A DNA stretch of 64,000 nt from Granulosicoccus antarcticus IMCC3135 (GTDB taxonomy: Bacteria > Pseudomonadota > Gammaproteobacteria > Granulosicoccales > Granulosicoccaceae). The stretch covers positions 3,592,501 to 3,656,500 of the forward strand of contig NZ_CP018632.1 of the NCBI RefSeq assembly GCF_002215215.1, in the 5' to 3' direction. Of this stretch, positions 44,326-52,503 are shown piece after piece; position 1 is the stretch's first letter, and every line of letters begins with the position of its first letter. A program made the translations under genes and the position numbers. Under the pieces are notes generated by a model. That model had not been told where the DNA came from and ran no database searches. It saw only the letters and a list, made by a program, of their open reading frames with translations.

Positions 44326-45348
44326 TTACTCTGCCAGGCACTGCAATAGTTGGTTTTCCCAGTCATCGTCAATCGTGCTGTCGATGATCTCGATATGGCT
44401 TTCTGCACAATCCTGGAGGGCTATCTCGGTCAGCGAACCGGACGCCATGTTGTAGCCATACATGCCTTTATCTGTCAGGAAAAATGCTTTCATTCGCATA
44501 GCTTCAATCCCACTGAGGAAACTGAAAAGACGATCGTGATGAAAGATCTTGTCAGCCTTGAAACGCCAGCCGACGCTACAATAACCCTCGCCTTTATTCT
44601 CTGCCTTGAGGTAACCGTTGGCAGGCAATGGCTTATCGGCTTCCAATACAGGTGGAATATGGGCTTCGTGGTGGTGGTGGTGACTTTCTGTTTGGCCGCT
44701 GGCAAAAACCGAGAGATCGGCCTTGCGATCAAGAATCGAAGGGTCCAGTTGACCGTTGGAGGCGAACATGACGCTCGCTGAGGGACGTCCATTCCGCTGC
44801 ACGTAGGTTTGCAGTCTTTCAGCATCGTCTGGCAGGTACAACTCACTCTTGTTGCCAATAACAATATTCGCGATGGCAATTTGCTGATTGAAGGTTTCGT
44901 TGTCTGTGTACCGCTGATCCAGCAGATGACGAGCATCCACCAGTGTCAGAACCTGCTGCACACTCAGCACCTCTCGATACATGTCTGAAAGAACCTGCAA
45001 GACCTCTTGCGGGTGACCGAGCCCGGTGGGTTCGATCAGTAAGCGATCGGGTCTGGAGCGGGTCAGCAAGGAATTGAGCCCAACCTGCATAGGCAAGCCG
45101 GCTGTACAGCACATACAACCCCCGGGTACTTCTCGAACGTAGACCCCATTGTCTTCGCTGTATTGCCCCCGCAGCAGGCCGCCATCGACACCGATTTCGC
45201 CAAATTCGTTGATTAATACTGCCCAGCGCTGCTGGGCAGGTTTGGTTTTCAGCAGGTGTAGAATGGCAGTCGTTTTGCCAACACCCAGAAAGCCGGTAAT
45301 GATGTTCGTAGGGACGCTACGTATTGCATTTGTACTCTTGCCCATCAC
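44326..45348 (-). CDS. COG0523 (CobW/ZigA-like) GTPase, putative zinc chaperone
   Basis: G3E GTPase of 340 residues. Walker A GFLGVGKTT (residues 19-27), the family metal motif GGCMCCT (Cys78, Cys80, Cys81), and the base-binding NKSE are present. A histidine run ESHHHHHEAH (residues 221-230) separates it from the C-terminal CobW domain. Subgroup COG0523 members under Zur control load or spare zinc; the next genes (znuA, DUF1826) support that role. It is complete. MMGKS or MGKS may be the N-terminus. Confidence 0.88.
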   Translation of the reverse strand: MMGKSTNAIRSVPTNIITGFLGVGKTTAILHLLKTKPAQQRWAVLINEFGEIGVDGGLLRGQYSEDNGVYVREVPGGCMCCTAGLPMQVGLNSLLTRSRPDRLLIEPTGLGHPQEVLQVLSDMYREVLSVQQVLTLVDARHLLDQRYTDNETFNQQIAIANIVIGNKSELYLPDDAERLQTYVQRNGRPSASVMFASNGQLDPSILDRKADLSVFASGQTESHHHHHEAHIPPVLEADKPLPANGYLKAENKGEGYCSVGWRFKADKIFHHDRLFSFLSGIEAMRMKAFFLTDKGMYGYNMASGSLTEIALQDCAESHIEIIDSTIDDDWENQLLQCLAE

Positions 45349-45387
45349 TCATTTATCATCAAACAATGGGCCTCACCTTAACATCGT

Positions 45388-46344
45388 TCAAACGCAGCCA
45401 GCGAGTGCTGTGGCGAGCTTTCGTAACAGTTGCGGATATAGATCAGGCCCGGTTTCAATGTATGTACCCAGCGGATCAATTTCGCTCGATCGCGCCTCGG
45501 TGCCTTCGAGAACGGTTTCAACCAGGCTAGGGTTGAACTGAGGTTCGGTCAGCACACAAGTGACATTGGCTTCTGCAACGCGATCCTGAATCTGCTGGAT
45601 GCGTGCAACGCCGGGACTGGTCGCATCGCCCAGGGATATGGCGCCTGAGGCGGGGAAGTCAAATGCATCCTCAAAGTAATGGTAGGCATCGTGAAAGACG
45701 ATAAAGTGGCGACCACGAACCGGTGCGAGTGAAGCTTCCACATCCTTTTTCGCAGCTGTAATCGCAGCCTTGCCTGACATTGCATTGGCTGAGTAAACGG
45801 CTGCGTTTTCCGGGTCTGCTTTTGATAGTTCGTCTGCAATGGAGTCCAGCCAGATCATCGCATTTGATGGGTCTAGCCATGCGTGGGGGTCAGTGTTGCT
45901 GTGTTGTGATTCAGTGTCTTCGGTGTGTTCTTCACCTTCACCTTCGTCCTTTTCATGCTCGTCCTCTTCGTGTTCGTCTGCCTCGAACAGCGCACTGTCT
46001 CGTTTGATCAGTGTTGTGCTGCCGAGCACCTTCACCAATTCCACTTGCACCGCATCTCGAGCCAGTGTGTCAATCGTATCAGCGAGCCATGGCGTCAATC
46101 CGGAGCTGACCCAGAACACGATATCCGCATTTTCCAGAGATCTTGCCTCTGAAGGTCGCATTGAATAACCATGGGGTGATGCACCTGGCGATACAACGAG
46201 CTCTGGTTTGCCGAGTGTCCCCATCACTTGCGCAACCAGAGAGTGTACAGGTGCAATATCGACGGCAACAGCGGGCACATCGGCGTGGCCGATAGTGGCG
46301 GTGATCAGTGATGCTAGCGCCACGGGCAGGACAGTTTTGTTCAT
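45388..46344 (-). CDS. znuA: Zinc ABC transporter substrate-binding protein
   Basis: Periplasmic zinc-binding protein of cluster A-I, 318 residues. A signal peptide ends near GHA-DVP. Zn ligands are expected at His in ASPHGYSMRPSEA, His in DPHAWLDPSN, and His in FIVFHDAYHYFEDAF. The flexible acidic/His loop (EADEHEEDEHEKDEGEGEE and neighbours, about residues 122-148) is typical of ZnuA. No znuB or znuC is present in the window, so the transporter must be completed elsewhere. It is followed by a COG0523 gene on the same strand. Confidence 0.92.
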   Translation of the reverse strand: MNKTVLPVALASLITATIGHADVPAVAVDIAPVHSLVAQVMGTLGKPELVVSPGASPHGYSMRPSEARSLENADIVFWVSSGLTPWLADTIDTLARDAVQVELVKVLGSTTLIKRDSALFEADEHEEDEHEKDEGEGEEHTEDTESQHSNTDPHAWLDPSNAMIWLDSIADELSKADPENAAVYSANAMSGKAAITAAKKDVEASLAPVRGRHFIVFHDAYHYFEDAFDFPASGAISLGDATSPGVARIQQIQDRVAEANVTCVLTEPQFNPSLVETVLEGTEARSSEIDPLGTYIETGPDLYPQLLRKLATALAGCV

Positions 46345-46378
46345 TGGGTATTCCGGTATAGATCAGTTTTAATGAGTA

Positions 46379-46927
46379 TTATCGAGGCGTGTCGGCGTCT
46401 TCGTCTGCGTCGCCAAACCATCGTGGCAGCGATTCGTCGAAGCGTTTCCAGGCTTCCATGCCCAATGCCATTTCAATATCGTTGAGCAAGCAGCGATCGA
46501 GAGTCTTTTGCGTATGTGCCGGTTCGAGGTCCTGGCCGATAAAAACGATCTCCTGACGCCGGTCTCCATACTCACCGTCGAACTCGGCTTCGATCTGGGT
46601 GCGCTGTTCAGGATCGTCCGGCCAATGCTCGCAAGGTACATCGGCCCACCAGGTACCAACTGGGCCGTGCCGCACTATGCCACCTGCCTGCGACCATTCA
46701 CCGGCAGCATGAGGGCTTGAGGCCAACCACCCTGGCGAGCTAATCGCGCGTTCAAAGTCGAAGCGTCCTGTGGCAATGATGTTGTCCAGCGGTACGTCGC
46801 CGAAGCGCACGTGCACGATGTTGGCGTGGCGGTTGAGCTGGCGCAGTGCATGATCGAGCCGCTTGCGTTCCACGCTTGTGATCAAGTCAATCTTGTTGAG
46901 TATGATCACGTCTGCAAACTCTACCAC
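46379..46927 (-). pseudogene. COG0523 GTPase lacking its N-terminal nucleotide-binding half
   Basis: The frame opens five bases after the DUF1826 stop with GTG and begins directly in the middle of the GTPase domain (VEFADVIILNKIDLI, the NKxD guanine-binding motif). It runs through the complete C-terminal CobW domain of ZigA type (GRFDFERAISSPGWLA, RRQEIVFIGQDL). The Walker A, switch regions and CxCC motif, about 150 residues, are absent. There is no ribosome binding site. A deletion fused DUF1826 to this tail, so the gene should be dead even though its remaining frame is open. Confidence 0.72.
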
Positions 46928-46985
46928 GGGGCTTAATCAGGCCATAGCGGGTCAAGCGTCACCAGGGTGCGGCGTTCCTCGCTAG

Positions 46986-48567
46986 CCTGAATATTTCATC
47001 GGCCTCAAGTAATGCAACTACGTCACCTTGTTGAGCATAAATCAGTGCCGATAGCACCAAAAGTGACTATTTTTTTGAGTTTCGGGTACAGGCCCCCTTT
47101 CCCCCATCTCGGCTGGCCAGAGATTTCATAGCCAATGGCTACGCTGCTTCTAGACGTTGCAACGCAATCAGAAAATTCTCTTTTTCTAACGCCGCGCTAC
47201 TCAGCTTTATCACAATCCGTCGCGTGTTTCTGATCACCACGGCACCGATATGGACCAGGCGCTGGCGCAACGTCCATACCTGGGCCCTGGCCAGTGAGGT
47301 TCCTGCCAATCCTTTCTCTCGCACCGTCTGCCATAACACATACCCCAGTGAGGAGAACATCACGCGCAGCTGGTTGCTCCACCAAGCTGTGCAACTTGTA
47401 CGGTCAGCAAATAGACCCATCTGCAGCTCTTTGTGCCGATTTTCCATGGTCCCACGTTCGCAATAGACCTCGCTATAGAGCTGTTCAGCTTCGCCAACCA
47501 GATCCGTGACGATAAAGCGTTGATTGGGTCCTATCTCGTTGTATTCCATTTTGGCAATGACTCGGCGGGGGCGAACCCAGCTACCCGCCTGGTAGTCAAT
47601 ATCCTTGAATACCTTGAGTGCAGGAATATCCACATCCTTGTGCTCGAACCACAGCCAGCAACTGCTCAGTGTCTCCCGGCTGACCTGACACTCGCTCATC
47701 AGCACCTTGTTGGTTGTATAACCCACAATATAGCGAACATCATGACGCTCACACCAGCTCAGCAATAGCGGCCGGTAAAAGCCCCCATCGCCACGAAAAA
47801 CGATGTTCACCTGCGGCCAATGGGCTCGAATGCCTTTAACCAGCAGCGACAGCACCGCTGCCGAATGAGTGGCGTCAGGGCGATTGATGGGGCGTAGGTA
47901 ACTGACCAACAGCTTCTCTCCACAGTACACGTAGAGCGGCAGAAAGCCATAGCCATCGTAGTGTGTGTTGTATGCCCGACCTTGCTGTTCACCGTGAACA
48001 CGATCATCAGTGCCATCAAAGTCGAGAATCAAAGACTTGGGAGGCTCATCAAACGAGGCGATGAATCGCTCCAGAATCAATCGATGCATCTCAAACACCG
48101 TTTTTCTCGCTTGTACCGTTGAATGCTGAGCGATAGCAGCTTCCATTCGGCAGAGTGTGGGAGCGCTACCCATGGGCTCAAGCACTCCGACCGCACTTTG
48201 CAAAGCGGCGTCATGACGCAACTGTTGATGGTCATTCAAATCGGCAAAGCCTGCCGCTATAGCGAAAATACGTTGACGCACAAGCGCATCCCACTGGTGT
48301 GTCACGCCACTCTGATCGCGAGGGTCGTGCATAAGCCTGGAAGCCGCCTTGCACAGTCCGAGGCGATCATCGGCTGCCCGCAGCAGTTCAACCCCTCCAA
48401 TGCCACTGACATCTCCACCGCTGAAATCCAGTTGGATGCTACGTTTTTTCAGCTTGCGTTTGAGGGTACAATTTGACACTGGCGGGGCGCTCCTGTTTTT
48501 GATTGTAAAGCTTTGATCGGCCTACAATTTTACAGGTGCTCCGCCAACTCTTGGTGAAATATTCAGG
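46986..48567 (-). mobile_element. IS1380-family insertion sequence, complete with ends and target duplication
   Basis: Element of 1582 bp. Both ends carry the inverted repeat CCTGAATATTTCA (identical for 13 bases), starting CCT as in this family. It is flanked by the direct repeat CTAG at 46982-46985 and 48568-48571, a 4-bp target duplication of the size known for IS1380. It is inserted in the 3' part of a DUF1826 gene, with the transposase in the same direction as that gene. Confidence 0.9.
47139..48479 (-). CDS. IS1380-family transposase
   Basis: DDE transposase of 446 residues, intact. Catalytic-domain landmarks are LILDFDGTDDRVHGEQQGRA (first Asp), YDGYGFLPLYVYCGEKLLVSYLRP, IVFRGDGGFYRP (second Asp) and the C-terminal CERGTMENRHKELQMGLFADRTSC (Glu), all in family order. 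Full length and intact ends suggest recent activity. No passenger gene is present. Confidence 0.92.
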   Translation of the reverse strand: MSNCTLKRKLKKRSIQLDFSGGDVSGIGGVELLRAADDRLGLCKAASRLMHDPRDQSGVTHQWDALVRQRIFAIAAGFADLNDHQQLRHDAALQSAVGVLEPMGSAPTLCRMEAAIAQHSTVQARKTVFEMHRLILERFIASFDEPPKSLILDFDGTDDRVHGEQQGRAYNTHYDGYGFLPLYVYCGEKLLVSYLRPINRPDATHSAAVLSLLVKGIRAHWPQVNIVFRGDGGFYRPLLLSWCERHDVRYIVGYTTNKVLMSECQVSRETLSSCWLWFEHKDVDIPALKVFKDIDYQAGSWVRPRRVIAKMEYNEIGPNQRFIVTDLVGEAEQLYSEVYCERGTMENRHKELQMGLFADRTSCTAWWSNQLRVMFSSLGYVLWQTVREKGLAGTSLARAQVWTLRQRLVHIGAVVIRNTRRIVIKLSSAALEKENFLIALQRLEAA

Positions 48568-49148
48568 CTAGAGGCGATCGCTGGTGAACGGTGTATGGCA
48601 CCCAAACCGTCGTTGTCCTGCCAGAGCGCACCTTTGAGCAGTACGAGCTCACCGATGGAGGCGCGCTGACAAGGGCTCTGCATAGTCTCTGAACTGGACA
48701 GTTCGTGCCGATCGACTCCCTGGTCCTCAAGCCACTCTGTGCCTGGGCCCTCGTAGGTGCAGAGCAACCGCAATGGGACTCGGTCGATGTGCCAACGCGG
48801 ACACATCGTATGTTCGATGCGCGTACACCGAAAACCGACACTCGGGCAATTCACCAGTTCGCAGAGGATCTCGGACAGCAAGGTTATATCGTTTATCAAT
48901 GCCTCGCGACCGGCGCCTAGTGGAAAATCGGACAGCTTGACCCGACTAGACTGGCTCAGTGTTTCCATCGCCCGTAACTTTTCAAGACCCGCTATGCCAT
49001 CAAGATAGGTCGATATCTGCGGGTCGATAGTACGCTGCCAGCTGCATACCTGGACGCTCGGTTCAAAGATTCTGGCCAGCTCAGCGATCTCTGAGACACG
49101 ATGCCAGCTCTTCAGTTCGTGATCCACAACTGACTTCAAAGCGTGCAT

Positions 49149-49571
49149 GACAGACTTCCGTCAATGCCCTGTACGCCGGGACCGGCATAAACAGGACCCC
49201 GGCCAGATGAATTGATTACATCAGTGAGCTTTGAGAGGCAGACGGGTGAGAGAACGCGTACACAAAGGATCGACATGGGTATCTTGATTCGCCTAAAGTA
49301 ATGTTATAACGTAACTGTTGGCGAACGTATCATGACAAACTGAGTTGCGCAACACACTGGATCTTTTGTCAGGATAATCACTGTGTAAGTGCCCGCTGGA
49401 ACTTCACAGGCGGGGGCGTGGCTTGAAGCAGCTGTTTGCGCTATTTCTTTCTCACTTGGTATTCATCAAACAATCAATCCTTGACAGAGGATTGGTTGCA
49501 GCAGTCATTGATGATCATCTTCTTTATGACGCGTTCGTATTGCATACAGCGCACGATCACATTGTCGACAA
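49149..49571. other. Intergenic region with candidate Zur site
   Basis: About 420 bases between the DUF1826 gene and the tandem racemase gene, both on the minus strand, so it should hold the DUF1826 promoter and the end of the racemase transcript. Apart from the Zur-like dyad (listed separately) I see no gene. Confidence 0.5.
49300..49317. promoter_or_regulatory. Candidate Zur box
   Basis: AATGTTATAACGTAACTG resembles the gammaproteobacterial Zur operator: a TGTTATA half-site followed by the imperfect GTAAC(T) partner. It lies about 150 bases upstream of the DUF1826 start and could govern the DUF1826-COG0523-znuA-COG0523 series. No equally good site was seen directly before znuA or the first COG0523 gene. 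Confidence 0.45.
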
Positions 49572-51014
49572 TTACTTCCCGTATTCGCAGGCAAGCTGCA
49601 CGCATTTCCTGGCCAACACATCGGTAGGGTCGATGGGTATCGCGCCCAGAATTTCACGTGTACCGGAGACGATCAACGGAAGTTCAGTGCAACCAAGAAT
49701 AACGGCCTCCGCACCGTTTTCAACCAGATAATCGAAAGCCTGTCGTATTTGTTGCTTGCACAAACCGTCGATGAATCCTGCCTTCACGCCCTCGCGGCCG
49801 TAGATGGAGTCCATGACTAATGCCTGATGTGCATCGTCCGGAATCAGGTAGTCAAGCCTCGCCTCGTCCAGTGCCTGCTGATAGAGGCCACTCTGGATGG
49901 TTCCGTTGGTTGCCAGGATGCCCACCCTGTTGATGCGTGGTGACATCTGTCTGATCGCATCGGTGGTTGCGGACAGAATGCTGATAATGGGCACATCCAG
50001 ATGCCGCTGGATACGATCAACGTATGCATGTGCCGTATTGCAGGGGATGGCAAGAATATCAGCTCCACCACGCTCAAGTTTTTTACAGGTCGAATAGAGT
50101 GCAACGGTAGGGTCGGTGCCACCACCGACCAGATTTTCAGTGCGGTCGGGAATCTGAGGGTTCTGTTCAACCAGTATCTTGATATGATCCTGGTCGCGAG
50201 CAGCGTTCGTTCCTTTCACCAGTTTGGACATGAAGTCCACGGTAGCGGCTGGACCGATGCCACCAACAATACCCACCTTGAACTTGCGCTTACTACCAAC
50301 TTCGGTCAATGCGAGCGCATGCCTTGCATAGAGCGTCGCGGTGTTGATCGCCGTCATCGAATCGGGAAAGCTAAGCTGCTCGAAAAGCAAAGGCAGTTCG
50401 GTCAACCCCGGCACGAATACCGTGGCACCCTGTTCCTGCAGATCGGATAGCGCCGCGTTGATGGGCCCCAGAATCTCCGGCCCGCGATTGCCTGATTTGA
50501 AACCGTTCTCTCCATAGATGGAATGCATGACTGCGGTTTCCATCATTTCCGATGGGAAAACCACACATTTGTCTTCACCGAATAAAGACTGGAACAGTCC
50601 ATTCTTGCGTACATAGGGCGTTGTGATAACGCCGATCCTGGCGTGTTGAGAACCAGGTTTTTCGACGGCCTCCTTGATCGCTTCGGTCATGCTGATCAGC
50701 TTGAGATTCAGCTCATCTTCCAGCTCCGACAGAAAGCAGTGCGTAATGAAGCATGGCAGTAGTGCGGCGCTACAGCCGTCTCTTTCCATGCGCGATAAGG
50801 CGTCGAACACATAGAGCTTGCGATGGGTTGGACTGTAGTTCGGGTTCATCGGCGACAGGGGTTCGCGCATCGGCTTCTGTTCAAAGACCAGCTCGCGGTG
50901 ATCGCCCTCTGATTTGATGGGAGTTTCCTGCACGATCCGATTAAGCAGATCGGCGCCGGCAAGCGCACCCAAACCACCGACGATGCCAAGCCTGAGCGAA
51001 TGTTGTTTTTTCAC
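49572..51014 (-). CDS. Tandem aspartate/glutamate racemase-family fusion
   Basis: Protein of 480 residues made of two Asp/Glu racemase domains in line (about 7-240 and 245-478). The second has both catalytic Cys: Cys325 (IPCNTAH) and Cys442 (GCTELP). The first keeps Cys88 (LPCFITH) but has Gly-Leu204-Thr-Glu where the second Cys should be. Members of this superfamily racemise through the two Cys, so the N-terminal half is probably inactive or modified. Family enzymes normally dimerise from two separate chains, so fusion may fix an active/inactive pair (inference). The substrate is unknown. Confidence 0.82.
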   Translation of the reverse strand: MKKQHSLRLGIVGGLGALAGADLLNRIVQETPIKSEGDHRELVFEQKPMREPLSPMNPNYSPTHRKLYVFDALSRMERDGCSAALLPCFITHCFLSELEDELNLKLISMTEAIKEAVEKPGSQHARIGVITTPYVRKNGLFQSLFGEDKCVVFPSEMMETAVMHSIYGENGFKSGNRGPEILGPINAALSDLQEQGATVFVPGLTELPLLFEQLSFPDSMTAINTATLYARHALALTEVGSKRKFKVGIVGGIGPAATVDFMSKLVKGTNAARDQDHIKILVEQNPQIPDRTENLVGGGTDPTVALYSTCKKLERGGADILAIPCNTAHAYVDRIQRHLDVPIISILSATTDAIRQMSPRINRVGILATNGTIQSGLYQQALDEARLDYLIPDDAHQALVMDSIYGREGVKAGFIDGLCKQQIRQAFDYLVENGAEAVILGCTELPLIVSGTREILGAIPIDPTDVLARKCVQLACEYGK

Positions 51015-51251
51015 GGGATTACTTCAGCCTCGATCATTTTTGCCTGATCAAGGTAGTGTACTGCTTCAGCGCACTAATCTGAATTATTCAGTACCGAGGC
51101 ACAATACGGAAATCTATGCCTGCCAGCACTCCAATATCCACATTAATATCCACATTGTTTGAAATATTTCCTTTTAGTCTCTCTACCTGCATGGCTTAGT
51201 AAGGCTCTGCCTTGCCAATTTCGTCGTGATCATTATTGCCTGGAGAATGAA

Positions 51252-52445
51252 TTGAAGAAACGGATCGTTGGAGCTTGCATGACCGGCTTGGCTTCCTGCA
51301 TGCTCACTGCGGGTTTTGCTCATGCACACCATGGTGTCAACGGGCAGTTCGATACTTCGCAGACAATCGAAGTCAGTGGCGTGGTCACCAAGGTCAGATT
51401 TGTTAATCCCCACTCTTACGTCTATTTCGATGTGACTGGAGATGATGGCAGTGTTGATGAGTGGCGTTGTGAGCTGACTTCGGGCAGTCTGCTAAAGCGT
51501 AAAGGCTGGACGGTCGACATGTTTGCCGATGGTGTCGAGATCACTATTCATGGGGCGCCCGCTCGCAAAGAGTCTACAGCTTGTTTTACCCAGACAATCA
51601 CGTTTGCTGGTGGTCATACAATAGGCCGGCAGGATAGTTTGGATGAGTCGGGCAGAGCGATCCGGAAATCCAGTGAGCAAGAGGTGCCTGAAGCCGATAT
51701 TGCGAGTCTTGATAGCCAGAGTCCACAATTAACTGGAAACTGGGTGTCCGAACGCCAGGAGCGTCGACCGAGGGGTAAGAACGGTGCGCCACCGTCTTTT
51801 TCGGACGGTCCTGACGGCAGACCAGAGCGGGTCGACTCTGTCGAAGCCAGATCTGCAGTCGGCGAAAAGGCTGTGCCTCCTCGACCGCCTGCTGGCAATG
51901 GTGGCGGAGCAACGCAGCTTGAGCTGACTGTGTTGGGCAGGGCCGCAGTCGAAGGCTTTGTACGCGAAGACAATCCGCGTTTCCACTGTCAGGCAACGAA
52001 CATCCTGGTGGACTGGTGGTTCGATCAATTGGTCAACAGGATTGAACAGACCGGAGATGACATCAAGCTGACGTATGGTTTTATGGATATTGCTCGAACC
52101 ATCCATCTGGATCTGGATGAGCATCCTGAGGGCATTGTACCCAGTATTGCGGGGCACTCTATTGGCAAGTGGAAAGACGGCGTGTTGATTGTGGATACGG
52201 TCGGCTTTGCAGAGGGTTATCTTCATGTGCCGCCAAACGAAGATGGTGTCGCCAGAAACAGTACTGAACTGCATATAGTGGAGCGATTCACGCTGAGCGA
52301 AGACGGCACTACACTGACACGCGATTATGTTGCCGATGACTCACTCTATCTGGTCGGAACCTTCTCCGGACAGGATGCCGTCAAGCGAACTGACGTTGCC
52401 TATGAAGCCTACAATTGTGAAGACCTGACCGGCGATACCTATTGA
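51252..52445 (+). CDS. Exported DUF6152-type protein
   Basis: Protein of about 397 residues. It has a signal peptide (KKRIVGACMTGLASCMLTAGFAHA) followed by HHGVNGQFDTSQTIEVSGVVTKVRFVNPHSYVYFDV. This HHG...F-D-x-x-K/Q...G-x-V-x-x-V-x-x-x-N-P-H-x-x-x-x-x-V pattern is typical of the small DUF6152 domain. A long, Pro/Gly-rich linker and a C-terminal beta domain (GHSIGKWKDGVLIVDTVGF, LTLSEDG-type strands) follow, as in proteins annotated from plant-symbiont and marine bacteria. TTG at 51252 with GGAGA upstream is the proposed start; an ATG-started frame opens at 51159. Function is unknown. Confidence 0.65.
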   Translation: MKKRIVGACMTGLASCMLTAGFAHAHHGVNGQFDTSQTIEVSGVVTKVRFVNPHSYVYFDVTGDDGSVDEWRCELTSGSLLKRKGWTVDMFADGVEITIHGAPARKESTACFTQTITFAGGHTIGRQDSLDESGRAIRKSSEQEVPEADIASLDSQSPQLTGNWVSERQERRPRGKNGAPPSFSDGPDGRPERVDSVEARSAVGEKAVPPRPPAGNGGGATQLELTVLGRAAVEGFVREDNPRFHCQATNILVDWWFDQLVNRIEQTGDDIKLTYGFMDIARTIHLDLDEHPEGIVPSIAGHSIGKWKDGVLIVDTVGFAEGYLHVPPNEDGVARNSTELHIVERFTLSEDGTTLTRDYVADDSLYLVGTFSGQDAVKRTDVAYEAYNCEDLTGDTY

Positions 52446-52503
52446 TAGGCGGTGGGTTTGAATACGGATTTGTGTGCGGTCAGGCAGTCGAGAATTTCTA
52501 CGT

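Larger units (their letters stand above)
46933..49148 (-). pseudogene. DUF1826 gene split by IS1380
   Basis: Cytoplasmic protein of unknown function that often accompanies COG0523 under Zur control. The 5' part (49148 to 48568) encodes residues 1-193, ending ...LGAIHRSPAIASS. The 3' part (46985 to 46933) encodes EERRTLVTLDPLWPD and the stop. Removing the IS and one copy of the CTAG duplication restores a continuous frame of about 209 residues with the family ending. In the present state translation runs into the IS end and stops 14 codons later. Confidence 0.88.

Noticed and set aside
47040-47110. Alternative IS1380 left end near the GGGTACAGGCCCCC sequence
   Set aside because: No matching inverted copy at the right; the CCTGAATATTTCA ends with CTAG duplications and restored gene frame are decisive.
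49423-49731. Plus-strand 102-residue frame entering the racemase gene antisense
   Set aside because: The second half is the complement of conserved racemase codons; the first half has no similarity.
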